DNA from: Ornithodoros turicata
Taxonomy: Eukaryota; Arthropoda; Arachnida; Ixodida; Argasidae
NCBI RefSeq assembly: GCF_037126465.1
Contig: NC_088206.1
Coordinates: 55,532,841 to 55,596,840, forward strand
DNA length: 64,000 nucleotides
Reading direction: 5' to 3'
The notes under the pieces are model-generated. The model was given only the letters and a program-made list of their open reading frames with translations. It was not told where the DNA came from and did no database searches. Below, in pieces: positions 38,229 through 48,300 of this stretch. Within the stretch, counting starts at the first letter, position 1. Every line of letters begins with the position of its first letter. Made by a program: the position numbers and the translations under genes.

Positions 38229-38365
38229 GGTGGGGTGCATTTGCGTAAGCCGGTTTACCAGAAATAGTGAAAAGAAGCACGCGTATAGGCAGGGTGCGCC
38301 GGTTCACCAGAAAGGGGGAAAAACCACGGGTAAGGCTGTGGTGTGACGTCATATGCACGCCCACC
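38229..38365. mobile_element. 137-bp MITE inside the gypsy integrase
   Basis: The ends GGTGGGGTGCAT and ATGCACGCCCACC are inverted, and TATA flanks both sides (38225-38228, 38366-38369). Removing the element and one TATA restores a continuous integrase frame across the catalytic region. That proves this is an insertion and dates it after the gypsy. Confidence 0.8.
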
Positions 38366-38919
38366 TATACAGTGTAGTAGTGCAGCTCAATGCCATGAAG
38401 GTGCATGAAACGTTTGAACTGGATCGACTCAAACGCTGACCCATGATCCGAGATACAGTGATCCGGGGTCCCAAAAGTGTAAAAAACATGACGCAGATGG
38501 TTAATAACCTCACTTGCTGCTGTTGACTTCACTGCTGCTGGAATGATGTAACGGGTAGCGAAGTCAATTACATTGAGGATATAACGCACACCGTCTATGG
38601 CAGGCATGGTGACATGGTCCATGGCAATAGTCCAGAAAGGTATGTCCGTTGTAGGCATGTGCCCCAGCAAACCAACATTACGAGGAGTGGGACGATTGAA
38701 CTGTTGGCATATCTGGCAGGAAGACACATAGTCGCGCACTGAGGGCTTCATGGTGGGCCACCAATAACGGTGCTGAACTCTCTTGAGGGTTCGTTGAATA
38801 TCGAAGTGTCCCGCAGAGTCATGCATGGCGCTAAGGATGGCAGGACGCATTGACGCCGGTGCTACAAGGACTAACTTTCCCGAGGGCAGCTGTCGGTAGA
38901 GAAGCTCATTGAGGACCAC
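38366..38919 (-). pseudogene. Gypsy integrase, N-terminal half
   Basis: It has an HHCC zinc-binding end (HDSAGHFDIQRTLKRVQHRY, then SCQICQQ) and the first two catalytic residues of the DDE core (AMDHVTMP and SDHGSAFES). The third catalytic residue lies beyond the 137-bp insertion. Integrase joins element DNA to the chromosome. Confidence 0.85.
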
Positions 38920-40140
38920 GAAGTGGGTCTCACTGTCGGCACCAGAAACTTGTTCGAAAAAGCTTTGGCATTTAGGGTCTTGGCGTTGGAGATCACGTAG
39001 AGACTGTTCAGACTGCGTGAAAGACGCGACAGATGGTCAGCAACCACATTTTGACAACCCGGATGGTGCTGGACTGTGAATTCAAGATCCATGAGGATTG
39101 TTGTGAAACGACGGGAGGGTTTGACATTTGTCGTCAAGCATGCGACTGTCCAGTTATCTGTGATCAAGGTGAACTTCTTGCCAAGGAGGTAATGGCGGAA
39201 CTTAACTGTGATGGTCCAGTGAACAGCTATGCATTCCCATACGTTGCTATGCAACTTGCGCTCATCTGGAGTAAAGCTTCTGCTCGCATATTCGATGACC
39301 ACTTCCTGGCCGTTTTCTGCTTGGGAAAGAACCGCACCAATTGCAGCTCCTGAAGCATCTGTAGTGACAGTTGTTGGGGCTTTGGGTTCGAAATGAGCCA
39401 AAAGTAGGGCTTCGGTCAGTGCACGGCGAAGACTCTGGAAGGCTTCTTCACACTGTTCTCTCCAGGCGAAGTCAAGCAACTTGATCAAGGCTTGGAGTGC
39501 AGCTGCAACCCTGGAAAAGCTGGGAATGAACCTGCGGTAGAAGTTTGCTGTCTGGACCCATGAGAAGGCTTCTTTCTGGGTATGTGGACGTGGGATCCGA
39601 AGCATAGCTTCCACTCGGTCAGGGTCTGGCTTTTTTCCTTCACTGGAGAGAACAAATACAAGGAATCTGATGCTGGGGAGACCAAAATAACACTTGTTTA
39701 GCGAAACCTTCGGGCTGTAAAAGATGAAGGACTTCATCGAGAAGACTCTTGAAGGTGCCAAAGGAGCCAGCATAGATCAGATTATCGTCAAAATAAGCAC
39801 GAATGCCATGCTTGCCAGTATGAGGATGGAGGTCCCGAAAGGCAAACGTCGTTGAAACGTCAACGGGGCATTTTTCAATCCGAATGGCATGCGAGGTGCC
39901 ATGGTGGGTAATGAAGGTGGTCTTTTCATAGTCCTCTGGGGCGAAGGCTCACTTGCCAGTAGGCGCTTTTTAAGTCGAGAAAAGCGAAGAATCCACATCC
40001 GGCAATGTCTTGTATAATGTCATCCGCATGACGCAAAGGTTTAACAACACTGATAGTACGTTCGTTCAAAGGCACATAGTTCACACAAAGTCGCTTTTTG
40101 TTACCCTTGGTGACGACGACGACGACGGAGCTTTTGCTCC
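38871..40140 (-). pseudogene. Gypsy reverse transcriptase (C-terminal part) and RNase H
   Basis: The RT part has KGNKKRLCVNY, FFAFLDLKSAYWQV and a YFDDNLIYA active-site box, with frameshifts near 39775 and 39950. RNase H follows with VTTDASGAAIG, LITDNW and VVADHLSRL (catalytic acids present; the usual TDH is TDN). The longest open stretch is 39773-38871. Confidence 0.85.
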
Positions 40141-41285
40141 GGTATTTTCATAATCGGGGAACGTAAAATCTGCTCAAATTTCGTGTTCAGTGTAGTGCAA
40201 CAACATGCAATATCTCCATGCCTTGATAGTACCCACACAACAGCCGCAAGACGCTAATGCACTTTATGATCAGTCCTATTGCACTGTTAGATGTCTCTGG
40301 AGATTAGACACGCTGCGAAGAGATGATAGATACTGGGATGGTTGAGAAGCATGCCAGTGGATAACGCCCCCAATTTCTCCATCGGGGCTCGCAACAAACA
40401 TCTTGCACGTTATTGCTCTTACTGTACAATGACAGGGGCGCTTACAGTGCGTATCACAGGAGATGACGCTCATAATAAGCGCCAGCACTACTTATGCTTT
40501 GTTTTTGAAGATGCACATTGACGTTCGGCCATCCGCACGCTCTCTCGGTCCCTTGGATTGGTATATGGATTTTGTCCAGTGGCACATGTCGATGTCACTC
40601 TCTTTGACCACACTTTGACGGTGCTTTTTACGTTTGTCATGCAAAAGTTCGCAATAGCGCCTAATAAAAACAACAGCCGCATTTCGTACCCCCGGTCAAG
40701 CGTTACGCCGTTTTTGTTTACGAACCGTGCATTTGAAACGATTCTGCTTAATTTTTACCAGTTAACTTCGAATTAGTGCAACATCACCTACCGCAACCAA
40801 TCTACGATAGTTTTTTCAACACACACGTCCACAGTAGTTGCAACGTATACTTAGACCGATGTTAAACTAGCCCCTCCCCTAGTTTAAAATACGTCCCATT
40901 CAAATGCATGGGGCTTAAACCACCAGTTTAAGTAGCTTGGGTGGATGATCGAAATGGAACATTTGAGGCAAATATTCGTCCCATTGTGATCAAATCTGTC
41001 TCCTGGGCGCTTCTAGTAACTATATCAATCGAAACTTACCCAAGATTTGATGAAAAATTCCTCGTGAACCGGGGATTAGGCCTACCGGCCACCATCGCTT
41101 CTGGCAGGCTCTGGTGAAATACGCATGCGCTGTGCAGGAAGCTCGCTATGTGCGCCGCCATAGGCTTCACAGCAGCAGCTGGTAGAGCATGGGGTGGTGA
41201 TCCAGGATTGGCGAACGAAAGTCTCACGTGATTGATTTAAACCCGACGTCACTAAACCAATAGTTTAAGTAAGTTGGTGAATACG
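40141..41285. mobile_element. About 1.1-kb insertion inside gypsy reverse transcriptase
   Basis: The RT frame stops after TGPWS at about 41290 and resumes with SSVVVVVTKG at about 40140; intact gypsy RTs have these adjacent. The insert carries two copies of a phrase like CCA-AGTTTAAGTA-CTTGG (about 40924-40942 and 41263-41280), a TAGTTTAAAATAC stretch and no recognisable protein. Its class is unknown. Confidence 0.6.
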
Positions 41286-41960
41286 GACTCCAGGGTCCTG
41301 TAGCATAACGTATAATGTCTTGAAACAGGAGTTTCTTTGTCTGTTCCTCCAGAAATTTTCGGTCATCCGGAGCGTAGCGGTACGGGCTGCGGCTATAAGG
41401 TGTGGTATTAGGCAAAAGGTCAATGCGATGTTCAGTGCCCGTTTAGGTGGCCTATATCATCTTCATGGCGGGAGAAGACTTGATGATGACCTGTTAAGAT
41501 GGACTGAACTTCTGACTGTTGGCTTGGCGACAAGATTAGCTCCGATTGCGGCTGGTGGAAGCTCACTATGAATTGAAACAGAGATAACACCGGTGGGCTG
41601 GGCTGAAGGCTGGGGTTCGCCTCAGGCATGTTGAAAGGTACTTCCTGGTTGAAGGCTTTCCATGGAGGTTCCTGCTCAGAAGGCAAGGGATCTGTTTGTA
41701 GGCAGTCTTTAGGAATGGGAGCACCAGCAGTACAGGCAAGAGCAGAACCTCGGAGGATAACAGCATTGGCCACGCGAGGTGCAACATTGGGGCGTGCCTG
41801 TACGATAGTGCCAGAGAAGACATTGGCTTGGGTGGCTGGAAAATCAATCGAGCTTTGGCATTTTCGAACCAATCTTCACCAATGGTGAAGGGCAACACAT
41901 TGTTGGTCAGAACTGCAGCTTTGACCAAGGCCGTTTCCGATGGTGATCTCAAGGATGGCA
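41224..41960 (-). pseudogene. Gypsy pol: linker and start of reverse transcriptase
   Basis: Two overlapping frames hold PFTIGEDWF-NAKA, FSRHEDDIGH and then the RT entry RYAPDDRKFLEEQTKKLL and YATGPWS. FSRHEDDIGH is the conserved FS-DDIG motif that opens gypsy RTs. A frameshift lies between the two halves. Confidence 0.7.
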
Positions 41961-42250
41961 GTACCTATGGGCAGCACTGAGGAACCCCCTACTATCTCCA
42001 GAGGAGGCTGGGTCCACCATGTGGGCGGGAAGAAGTGATTGGGACACGAGAGTGAGCTTGGATCCTGTGTCCGAGAATGCGTCGTGTGTATCAAGGCCTG
42101 TGACGGTGGCCCCAAAGAAGGAACACTGTAGCTGGGAGCCACCCGTAACAGCTGGGGTGCTGTGAAGTGCTGATTGTGACGGCGGTACATTAGTTCCTTG
42201 AGCGTGGGTGGGCTGAGCGCGAGCCATAGAACCAGGGCACTTGAATGCCA
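41961..42250 (-). pseudogene. Gypsy aspartic protease and zinc knuckle
   Basis: A CCHC-like knuckle, RYKCKTMGHLAFKCP, has lost its first cysteine. It is followed by a retropepsin with the active site DAFSDTGSKLTLVS (DTG triad). Retropepsin cuts the Gag-Pol precursor. Confidence 0.7.
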
Positions 42251-43344
42251 AATGTCCCATAGTTTTACATTTGTAACGCATAGCGGTGGAAATGTCTTGT
42301 CCTCTACGAAACGCTGGGGTATTGGTCGGATATCGCTTAGTATTTCGCTTCCTGCTCAGCTGTAGGCAAGGCAGAGATACGTTGGCGACGAGCAAGCAAA
42401 GAGTTCGTGATGCCGTTCGCAGGAGATGGAAGAGTGTGACTAGGGAAGGTAGACGAAGACATGCGACCATTTTGAATCTGTGATCCAGTTGTTGACGTTC
42501 GCGGTTGAGGTCGACTCTCAGTCCGTTGCTGAGACGCAAGGCGATGACAACGTCGGGCATGTAGGAGGCTATTCTCGAGGTCAGTGACGATGTCAATGAA
42601 GTCTGCAACGGTCTTTGGTCGCTGGGCAACAATTGCTGCCACAAAGTTGAGGTCTTGAAGTCCTTGAAGAAGATAGTCAATTTGCTGCTTTTCAGTCAAG
42701 GGAACTGGAGAACGGGCAAGGAGCTTGAGTTTGGCGAACGTGTAGCTGTCCAGTGATTGCCCTGGACTTTGAACGCATTCAGAGATTTTTGCTTGCCATT
42801 CTATCAGCGTGAGATCATCCCTAAATTGAGTCTGGAACGCCGTTTTCCAAGATAACCACGTTTCGTAGTGTTTCCCAAGAGCGTCGTGCTAGTTGCGGGC
42901 CGTTCCACGGAGTTTGCTTACAGCTATTGCTCGAAGGGCTTCGTCAGACCACTGTGCGAGCTTGCGTGCGCATTCGAGTTCGCCCAACCACTGCTTCGAC
43001 GAGTGACGGCGGTTGTCCTCAAAGGTGTGGATAGGCTGTGACAAGTCGGGCATCGTCGTGACTTGCAGCAACGACGGAGTGACTGACTGGAGAGAAGGCT
43101 ATGAAGACTCCGACGATATTTGCGAGGGGGCGGCAGGTGATTGTTGGGTACGAGGTTGGACGGACGAATGGCCAAGCGCATCGTTCATCTTGTATATGCA
43201 GTCGAATAGTCTGCGCATGAGGGCATTTCGACGACCATGACATGATAACCTACGATGTCGCAGTTCTTGTTTGAGGGCTTCGTCCGATACATCACCAAGC
43301 TGAATGATACTGGACAATGTGTCCCAGTTGATGAGCGACGCCAT
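42251..43344 (-). pseudogene. Gypsy gag
   Basis: Starting at an ATG (MASLINWDTL), the N-terminus has a segment resembling a SAP motif (ALKQELRHRRLSCHGRRNAL). It continues, after frameshifts, into a capsid-like region with KQQIDYLLQGLQDLNFVAAI and TVADFIDIVTDLENSLL. A putative proline- and serine-rich linker lies between. Several stops break it. Confidence 0.65.
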
Positions 43345-43578
43345 CGCGTTTCGAGGATGATGATGATGATGATCCTATCGGCTGTGCCCTTTGTATGGGG
43401 CGGACAACGCTGATGAGGCGCGTCCTAGCCGATGGATGGATGGAGCGTTGGGGCACCCCTGGTGGGCCTCTTTGGAACGAGGGTCCAGCTTCAAATGTGC
43501 GGACGTGCCGGATATTCTTTGCTTCGTTTCTCTTCTGTCATTAATTAGTTGCAGTGGTAGACGTGTCCTTTCTTTTGT

Positions 43579-44769
43579 TTAGCAGGCGTGTCCTTTCAAT
43601 TCTATCGCCGCTGGTGGTGCTGGTGTTGCGTCCGTCTTTTCCTCTGGTATGAGGGGTCCCGTTGTATCGTCTGCTCTTGCATCGTCTGTATTCCTCCGGT
43701 TCTGTCTGCTATGCTCCTGCCGGTTTTCTACCGACCGTTGTTTCAATCGGCGTTTGGTTGTTGCCACCTCTGTATTTTCTCCGTTGGCCGTCGTAAGCCC
43801 GAGGGCTTCCTCTAGCGAGCATGTTCTTTTTCCACCAAGGACCTCGCACTCCAGTATCACATGTCGTGTGTTTTCTACTATTCCTTTCTTACACAGCTGG
43901 CAATGCTTATCTATGTCCTCGAACTTGCTCCGCCATTCTCTCGTTCGTAGAACCCCTCCTCTTGCGTCGAACACACGACCACTTTCCTGGGAATTATCGT
44001 ACAGCCCGATTGCATTTGCTATTGTAGTTTTCCCCTTTCTGTATGTCTCAAGTGCTGGTTTTTCTTCCATTATCTTTCTCCAAGCTTCTGTCTCCACTGC
44101 CGCAATTCGTTCCCGTATTTCTTTGGCTGATAATTTTGGTGATGAGCGTTCTATAAGCATGACTACTATTTTGTATTTTTCTTCCAATTTCCGAGTTCTC
44201 AGATTCCACCTAGTCGGCATTCTCATTAGAATTGTAATCTTGTATATTATTCTTGGCCATCTGTGTTCTTCCATATCTATTAACCGGCTTTCATATGTTA
44301 TTTTGCTATATGCTTCTCTGGCTTCGAAAGTGGAGATTCCTAGGTCACCCATTACTGTTACGTTCGGTACGGATCTGTGGCCTCTTAGGGCCATTCTTGC
44401 TATCTCTCGTTGTTTGCGTTCTAGAAATTCTTTTGTGTTCGAGTGTATGCAGACTGCTCCATTGGCATATGTAATTGTGGCGACTACCACTGTTTTCCAT
44501 AGTTCTCGTACCACCAATGGATAGTGGAAACTCCATTGTGCCACCCTGTTCAGGTACCCGATTGCCCGCTGGGCTTTTGCTCGTATTTTTTTCTCATAAT
44601 CTTGGAGGCTGGTCTGTGTAGTTGCTATGTCGATGCCGAGGTAGGTGTACGTTTCCTGGTATGGTATAGCTGTACCCTGAACAGTAAGTTCTATTCCGTC
44701 GTCCTTTTCATCCCAGCTCAGTATGGCAGATTTTTTGTGTGTTAAATTGCAGACCTCTCTCCTCCGCAA
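43579..44769 (-). pseudogene. LINE copy 1: RT thumb and C-terminal zinc knuckle
   Basis: Begins near SAILSWDEKDDG, includes YTYLGIDIATTQ, EFLERKQREIARMALRGHRS and MGDLGISTFEAREAYSK, and ends with CQLCKKGIVENTRHVILEC, a C-x2-C-x9-H-x4-C knuckle. It stops after KGHAC. It overlaps the preceding frame at 44708-44769, which marks a frameshift. Confidence 0.85.
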
Positions 44770-45727
44770 ATTTTCCGCATTGATTTAGCATCTCTTGTAA
44801 CTCTTTCTTTTCTTCCGAAATCAGCACAAGGTCATCTGCGTATAAAAGCCCAGGGATTGTCAGCACCTGTTGTGTCCCATTTTCCCAATAGTTTAGCTTT
44901 ATTCCCATGTCCATAGTCTTTAGTCTTTCTTCTAGCTCGGCAATGTATAGGTTGAATAGTATCGGCGATATGGGGCAGCCTTGCCTTAGTCCTTTCTTAG
45001 CTTCGATCGGGCCAGTGAATCTTCCCTTCCACTTTGCTGATGCAGTGATGCCATTATATAGAGCTTGTATAATTTTTATAAGGTCCTTGTCCATACTGTA
45101 GTTTTTTAGTACATTCCATAGTATGTCATGTACCACTGAGTCATAAGCTTTCCTAATATCCAAAAATGCCAGGTACAAGCTTCTCTTTTGCCTTTTTGTG
45201 ATATCCAATAGCTGTGTAAGAATAAATATATTGTCCTCCAGTCTTCGCTCCTTCCTGAACCCATTTTGCATTTCTACGAAAATTCCCCTTTGCTCTACTT
45301 GTTCTTCTAGTCTGTTCCCAATTATTCTTGCAAATGTCCTGTAGATTGATGAAGTTACGGCGATGGGACGGTAATTATTGAAGTCAGCGTTTGAGCCTTT
45401 GCAGATCATAGTGATATGTGCCTTCTTCCATTCTATTGGTACTTGGCATGTTGTGATAACTTCATTGAATAGTTTTCTCAGATGCTCTCTTCCTTTTGGG
45501 CCCAATTCCTTGAGTACCTTTGGGGATACTGCATCTGGGCCTCTGCTACTGCTAGCATCAAGTTTACGCAGCGCCCTTCTCACTTCCTGTTCTGTGACCA
45601 TGTCCATCCCGGCCACTGTTACCCCATCCGTTGCTTCTGTATGTGTTCCGTTGCCATGGGTTGCGGTTCGCCTGCCATTTGTTGAGTCATCCAATCCTGC
45701 AAGCTCTCCAGCTCCTTTTCCGTGCAT
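44708..45727 (-). pseudogene. LINE copy 1: reverse transcriptase palm
   Basis: The blocks ALRKLDASSSRGPDAVSP, NYRPIAVTSSIYRTFARII, FLDIRKAYDSVVHD, KKGLRQGCPISPILFNLYI and GLLYADDLVLIS are RT motifs 0 to 5, including the YADD catalytic box. The palm is fully open across all motifs, so this copy is not ancient. Confidence 0.92.
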
Positions 45728-46755
45728 GGGCCCATCTGGGGGTCATGGCAATTGGTCTGGTTTTTTCGTGATAGCGACTTAATATACTTCCAAAACTTTG
45801 TTGGTGCTTTCTTTCCTGATGTTCTTAATGATCTAATGAAGTCTAGGTCCACCTGCCTGATTTTCTGCTGTATTAATTCAGCCGCTTCCTGTTTATACTT
45901 GCGGTACTCTTGCCACGTTGTCTCAATTAAGTGAATTTCCTGATCCTTTACTGCTTTCCTATGTAGGGATAGTGCTTCTTTTCTTTTCTTAATGCTACCT
46001 TTAACCTCTTTATCCCACCATTTCTTTAATCTTTTGCTGTTGGGTTCAAGTTCCACTTCTTTTGTCCTTCCTTGAGTTGCCAGAAGGGCTGTCCAGTCTT
46101 GATATGTTATGCTTGTTAGGTCCTGGTTCTCCAGCTTTAATGCAATATCTTCTTGTTCTGGTGCAATTCTTGTTCTCTTACTATGTGGTGGGTTTCGTTG
46201 TCTGCTCTCAAAAGAGATCGAAATTCTATTGTGATCACTACCCACACTCCACAACCCTTCTTCATCCACATGGATCTCATTTACTTTCCTTGCTAACTGA
46301 GGGGACAGGAGACAATAGTCTATACAACTCCTCCTCCCCCTGGCACTCCACGTATATTTCCCTTTGCATTTGCCCATGAGGTTTCCCAAGATGAGGTTAT
46401 GTTTGTCTATAAAGTTCTTCAGTTCAATGCCCTGGCGATCGGTTTGTCCGTCCAGCTCCTCTATATGGGCGTTGAAATCTCCCATAATCAGTATTTCCCC
46501 TTTGTTCCGTAGTTCTGTAATGTCCTGGTCCAAACCCTTTAGTAGTATTTCGTCATTCTGGGTTGGGGAGTTCCGTCCGGTCCATAGATAGACCATTGCT
46601 AAGTATACATAGCTTTTTTCAATCGACCCTTGTATCCACATATGTTCTTTGCACTGCAACTTTGTGCGGCTCCATCTCATGTTATTTCCGGTGATGACTC
46701 CAAAACCCCCACCTAATCTTTCTCCATCTGACCTATTGCTTGCTTCCCACCGCAT
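45619..46755 (-). pseudogene. LINE copy 1: APE-type endonuclease
   Basis: Contains GGGFGVITGN, ILIMGDFNAHIEELDG (catalytic GDFN-H), SCIDYCLLSP and GSDHNRISISF (SDH). It is followed by a lysine-rich linker before the RT. The first endonuclease motifs lie in the upstream frame (46713-48224). The enzyme nicks target DNA for target-primed reverse transcription. Confidence 0.88.
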
Positions 46756-48224
46756 ATTGCCATGTAGGGGGTGGGGGGTACTTCTTCATTCCTTAGGTGT
46801 GTTTCTGCAATTGCATAGATATCTATTGCACCTGTATTTATCATGTCCTGTATCTCTGTCCATTTTTGCTCTCTACGTCCTCCCTGTATGTTCAGGAATG
46901 CTATTGTTATTTTCCGTCTTGCCCTTCTTCTCCTGTGTCTGCCCCCTTTTGCCTTGTTGTTCGCCTTTGTTTGACTATCATTTTGTGTTGCCGGTCCTAC
47001 AACCTCCTGTGAGGGGGTTCTTCCCTGCATCTTCTTAGGGCACTTATTAGTACATACATCCACCAGGTCTGTGGTTTTCCGATGGGGAGGTCTTCTTTGT
47101 CGTGGTCTTCCCACATAGTCTGGGGTCGGAATATATACAGTCGGGAGATCTAAAAAAGCTGCCACCTTGTTTCCCAACCTAAATGCTAGTCTAGTGGATG
47201 CTTCCTCGTTATAATGGATGCCATCAGTATCCATAGCTTCTGGCCACAATGGTGTTTTTATCAAGCTGATGTTGGTGCTGCTGTTCTCCTCTCTGTCGAT
47301 CCTATATATAGCCTTGTTAAGGCCTGTTGCGGCAGCTTGTAGTTCAGGTCCCTGCTGATAAATGCAGGGAATTGTGCATAACTCGAAAGCCACATTGGGG
47401 TGCTCTGCAGCTGCCCACGTCACCCACTCCTTCAACTCACTTGCTACCACGTCAGCTGAGGTACCTGTTAGAAGATCATTTGTTCCAGCTTGGATTATCA
47501 TTAGGGCCTCATTTGCTCCCACTTTTTTCAGCTGGAGAGCTGCTTGTTGGAGAATTTGTTCCACTCCCGCTCCGCGTTTTACACATATTTTTACGTCATC
47601 TGTGTTCTGTGTTTTCCGGCGTATTGTTTCGGTCATGCGTCTCATATTAGAATCTCCCACTAATATCGCCACTCGCTTTCCTGTTGCTACTTGGGACTTT
47701 ACTTGGTGGGACTGGCGTCCATCATGCATCCCGTGATTGTGCGTCTGATCTCCACTCTGGTCCGGTTCTGTTGCATCGCTGCTGCTCTTATTCTTCCTTC
47801 CGTCGCTCTCTGCCATATTTGCAGTCTTGTTGTATTCCTCCCTGACGTTGTTCGTGATTTGCGTGTTCTCTGCCGATACCGTTCGCGTCTGTCGTTCATA
47901 GGTGTCAGTTTCGGTTTCACTCGCGACGTCTGTCATTATCTCACTTGTCCTCTGCTGTTGGCCCTCCATTTCTCTAATTTTTGCTTCAAGCTCCTTTATT
48001 TTCAGCTGCAGCTGAACCACCTTTTCTGAGTATTGCCTTTCTAAGTTTCTTATATCATCCTCTTGCTTAAACTTTTGGTTGTCCATGTCTCTTTGTCGGG
48101 CCGCCATTTCTTCTTGGAGCTTCCCCTCCCACATGCTTCGAAACAGGTTCATTTGCGTACATACGGTGCAATTGAACGTCACTTTTCCCGCTTCTTGAAT
48201 GTTGTTGAATGGTGTCTCGTCCAA
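46713..48224 (-). CDS. LINE copy 1: coiled coil, SGNH esterase and endonuclease start in one frame
   Basis: 503 codons in one frame. About residues 1-25 hold FNCTVC, half of a CxxC zinc finger; the other half (CSACRRIVLF) is upstream in a shifted frame at 48250-48282. A coiled coil (DDIRNLERQYSEKVVQLQLK) covers about 50-90. The esterase begins at about 185 with VAILVGDSNMRR (nucleophile Ser), then GTNDLLTG, and DTDGIHYNE (Asp-His). A basic stretch (RHRRRRARRK, about 430) leads into IAFLNIQGG and IYAIAETHLR, the first endonuclease motifs (N and E). Usually the esterase sits in ORF1 and the endonuclease in a separate ORF2; here both are in one frame. Confidence 0.85.
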   Translation of the reverse strand: MDETPFNNIQEAGKVTFNCTVCTQMNLFRSMWEGKLQEEMAARQRDMDNQKFKQEDDIRNLERQYSEKVVQLQLKIKELEAKIREMEGQQQRTSEIMTDVASETETDTYERQTRTVSAENTQITNNVREEYNKTANMAESDGRKNKSSSDATEPDQSGDQTHNHGMHDGRQSHQVKSQVATGKRVAILVGDSNMRRMTETIRRKTQNTDDVKICVKRGAGVEQILQQAALQLKKVGANEALMIIQAGTNDLLTGTSADVVASELKEWVTWAAAEHPNVAFELCTIPCIYQQGPELQAAATGLNKAIYRIDREENSSTNISLIKTPLWPEAMDTDGIHYNEEASTRLAFRLGNKVAAFLDLPTVYIPTPDYVGRPRQRRPPHRKTTDLVDVCTNKCPKKMQGRTPSQEVVGPATQNDSQTKANNKAKGGRHRRRRARRKITIAFLNIQGGRREQKWTEIQDMINTGAIDIYAIAETHLRNEEVPPTPYMAICGGKQAIGQMEKD

Positions 48225-48300
48225 ATAGTACTATACGTCTGCATGCACTGCACTGCACTAGGTCGTCTACCTTCTTTCCCATTTTTGCTTCCTGCTGCTT

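Larger units (their letters stand above)
37130..43354 (-). mobile_element. Ty3/gypsy LTR retrotransposon, degenerate, 5' LTR missing
   Basis: On the minus strand the order is gag, protease, reverse transcriptase, RNase H, integrase, then a polypurine tract and a 3' LTR. This order (integrase after RNase H) defines Ty3/gypsy. Reading frames are broken in many places. Two later insertions are present: 137 bp in integrase (38229-38365) and about 1.1 kb in reverse transcriptase (about 40135-41285). The upstream end abuts the (GAT)n tail of a LINE at 43355, and I find no matching 5' LTR in the window. The element is dead. Confidence 0.88.
43355..48300 (-). mobile_element. Near full-length esterase-bearing LINE (copy 1)
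   Basis: A non-LTR retrotransposon on the minus strand. From 5' to 3' it holds a zinc-finger and coiled-coil region, an SGNH esterase, an APE-type endonuclease, reverse transcriptase, a C-terminal zinc knuckle and a short 3' UTR ending in a (GAT)n/(ATC)n tail at 43355-43373. Three frameshifts break what seems to have been one long frame; a possible fourth lies in the zinc finger. An esterase plus coiled coil in ORF1 is typical of CR1/L2-like elements; the exact clade is not settled here. The 5' end is uncertain, and the 3' end abuts a gypsy gag. Confidence 0.87.

Noticed and set aside
43649..44524. 291-codon plus-strand frame
   Set aside because: It is antisense to the LINE reverse transcriptase C-terminus, whose motifs are clear on the minus strand.
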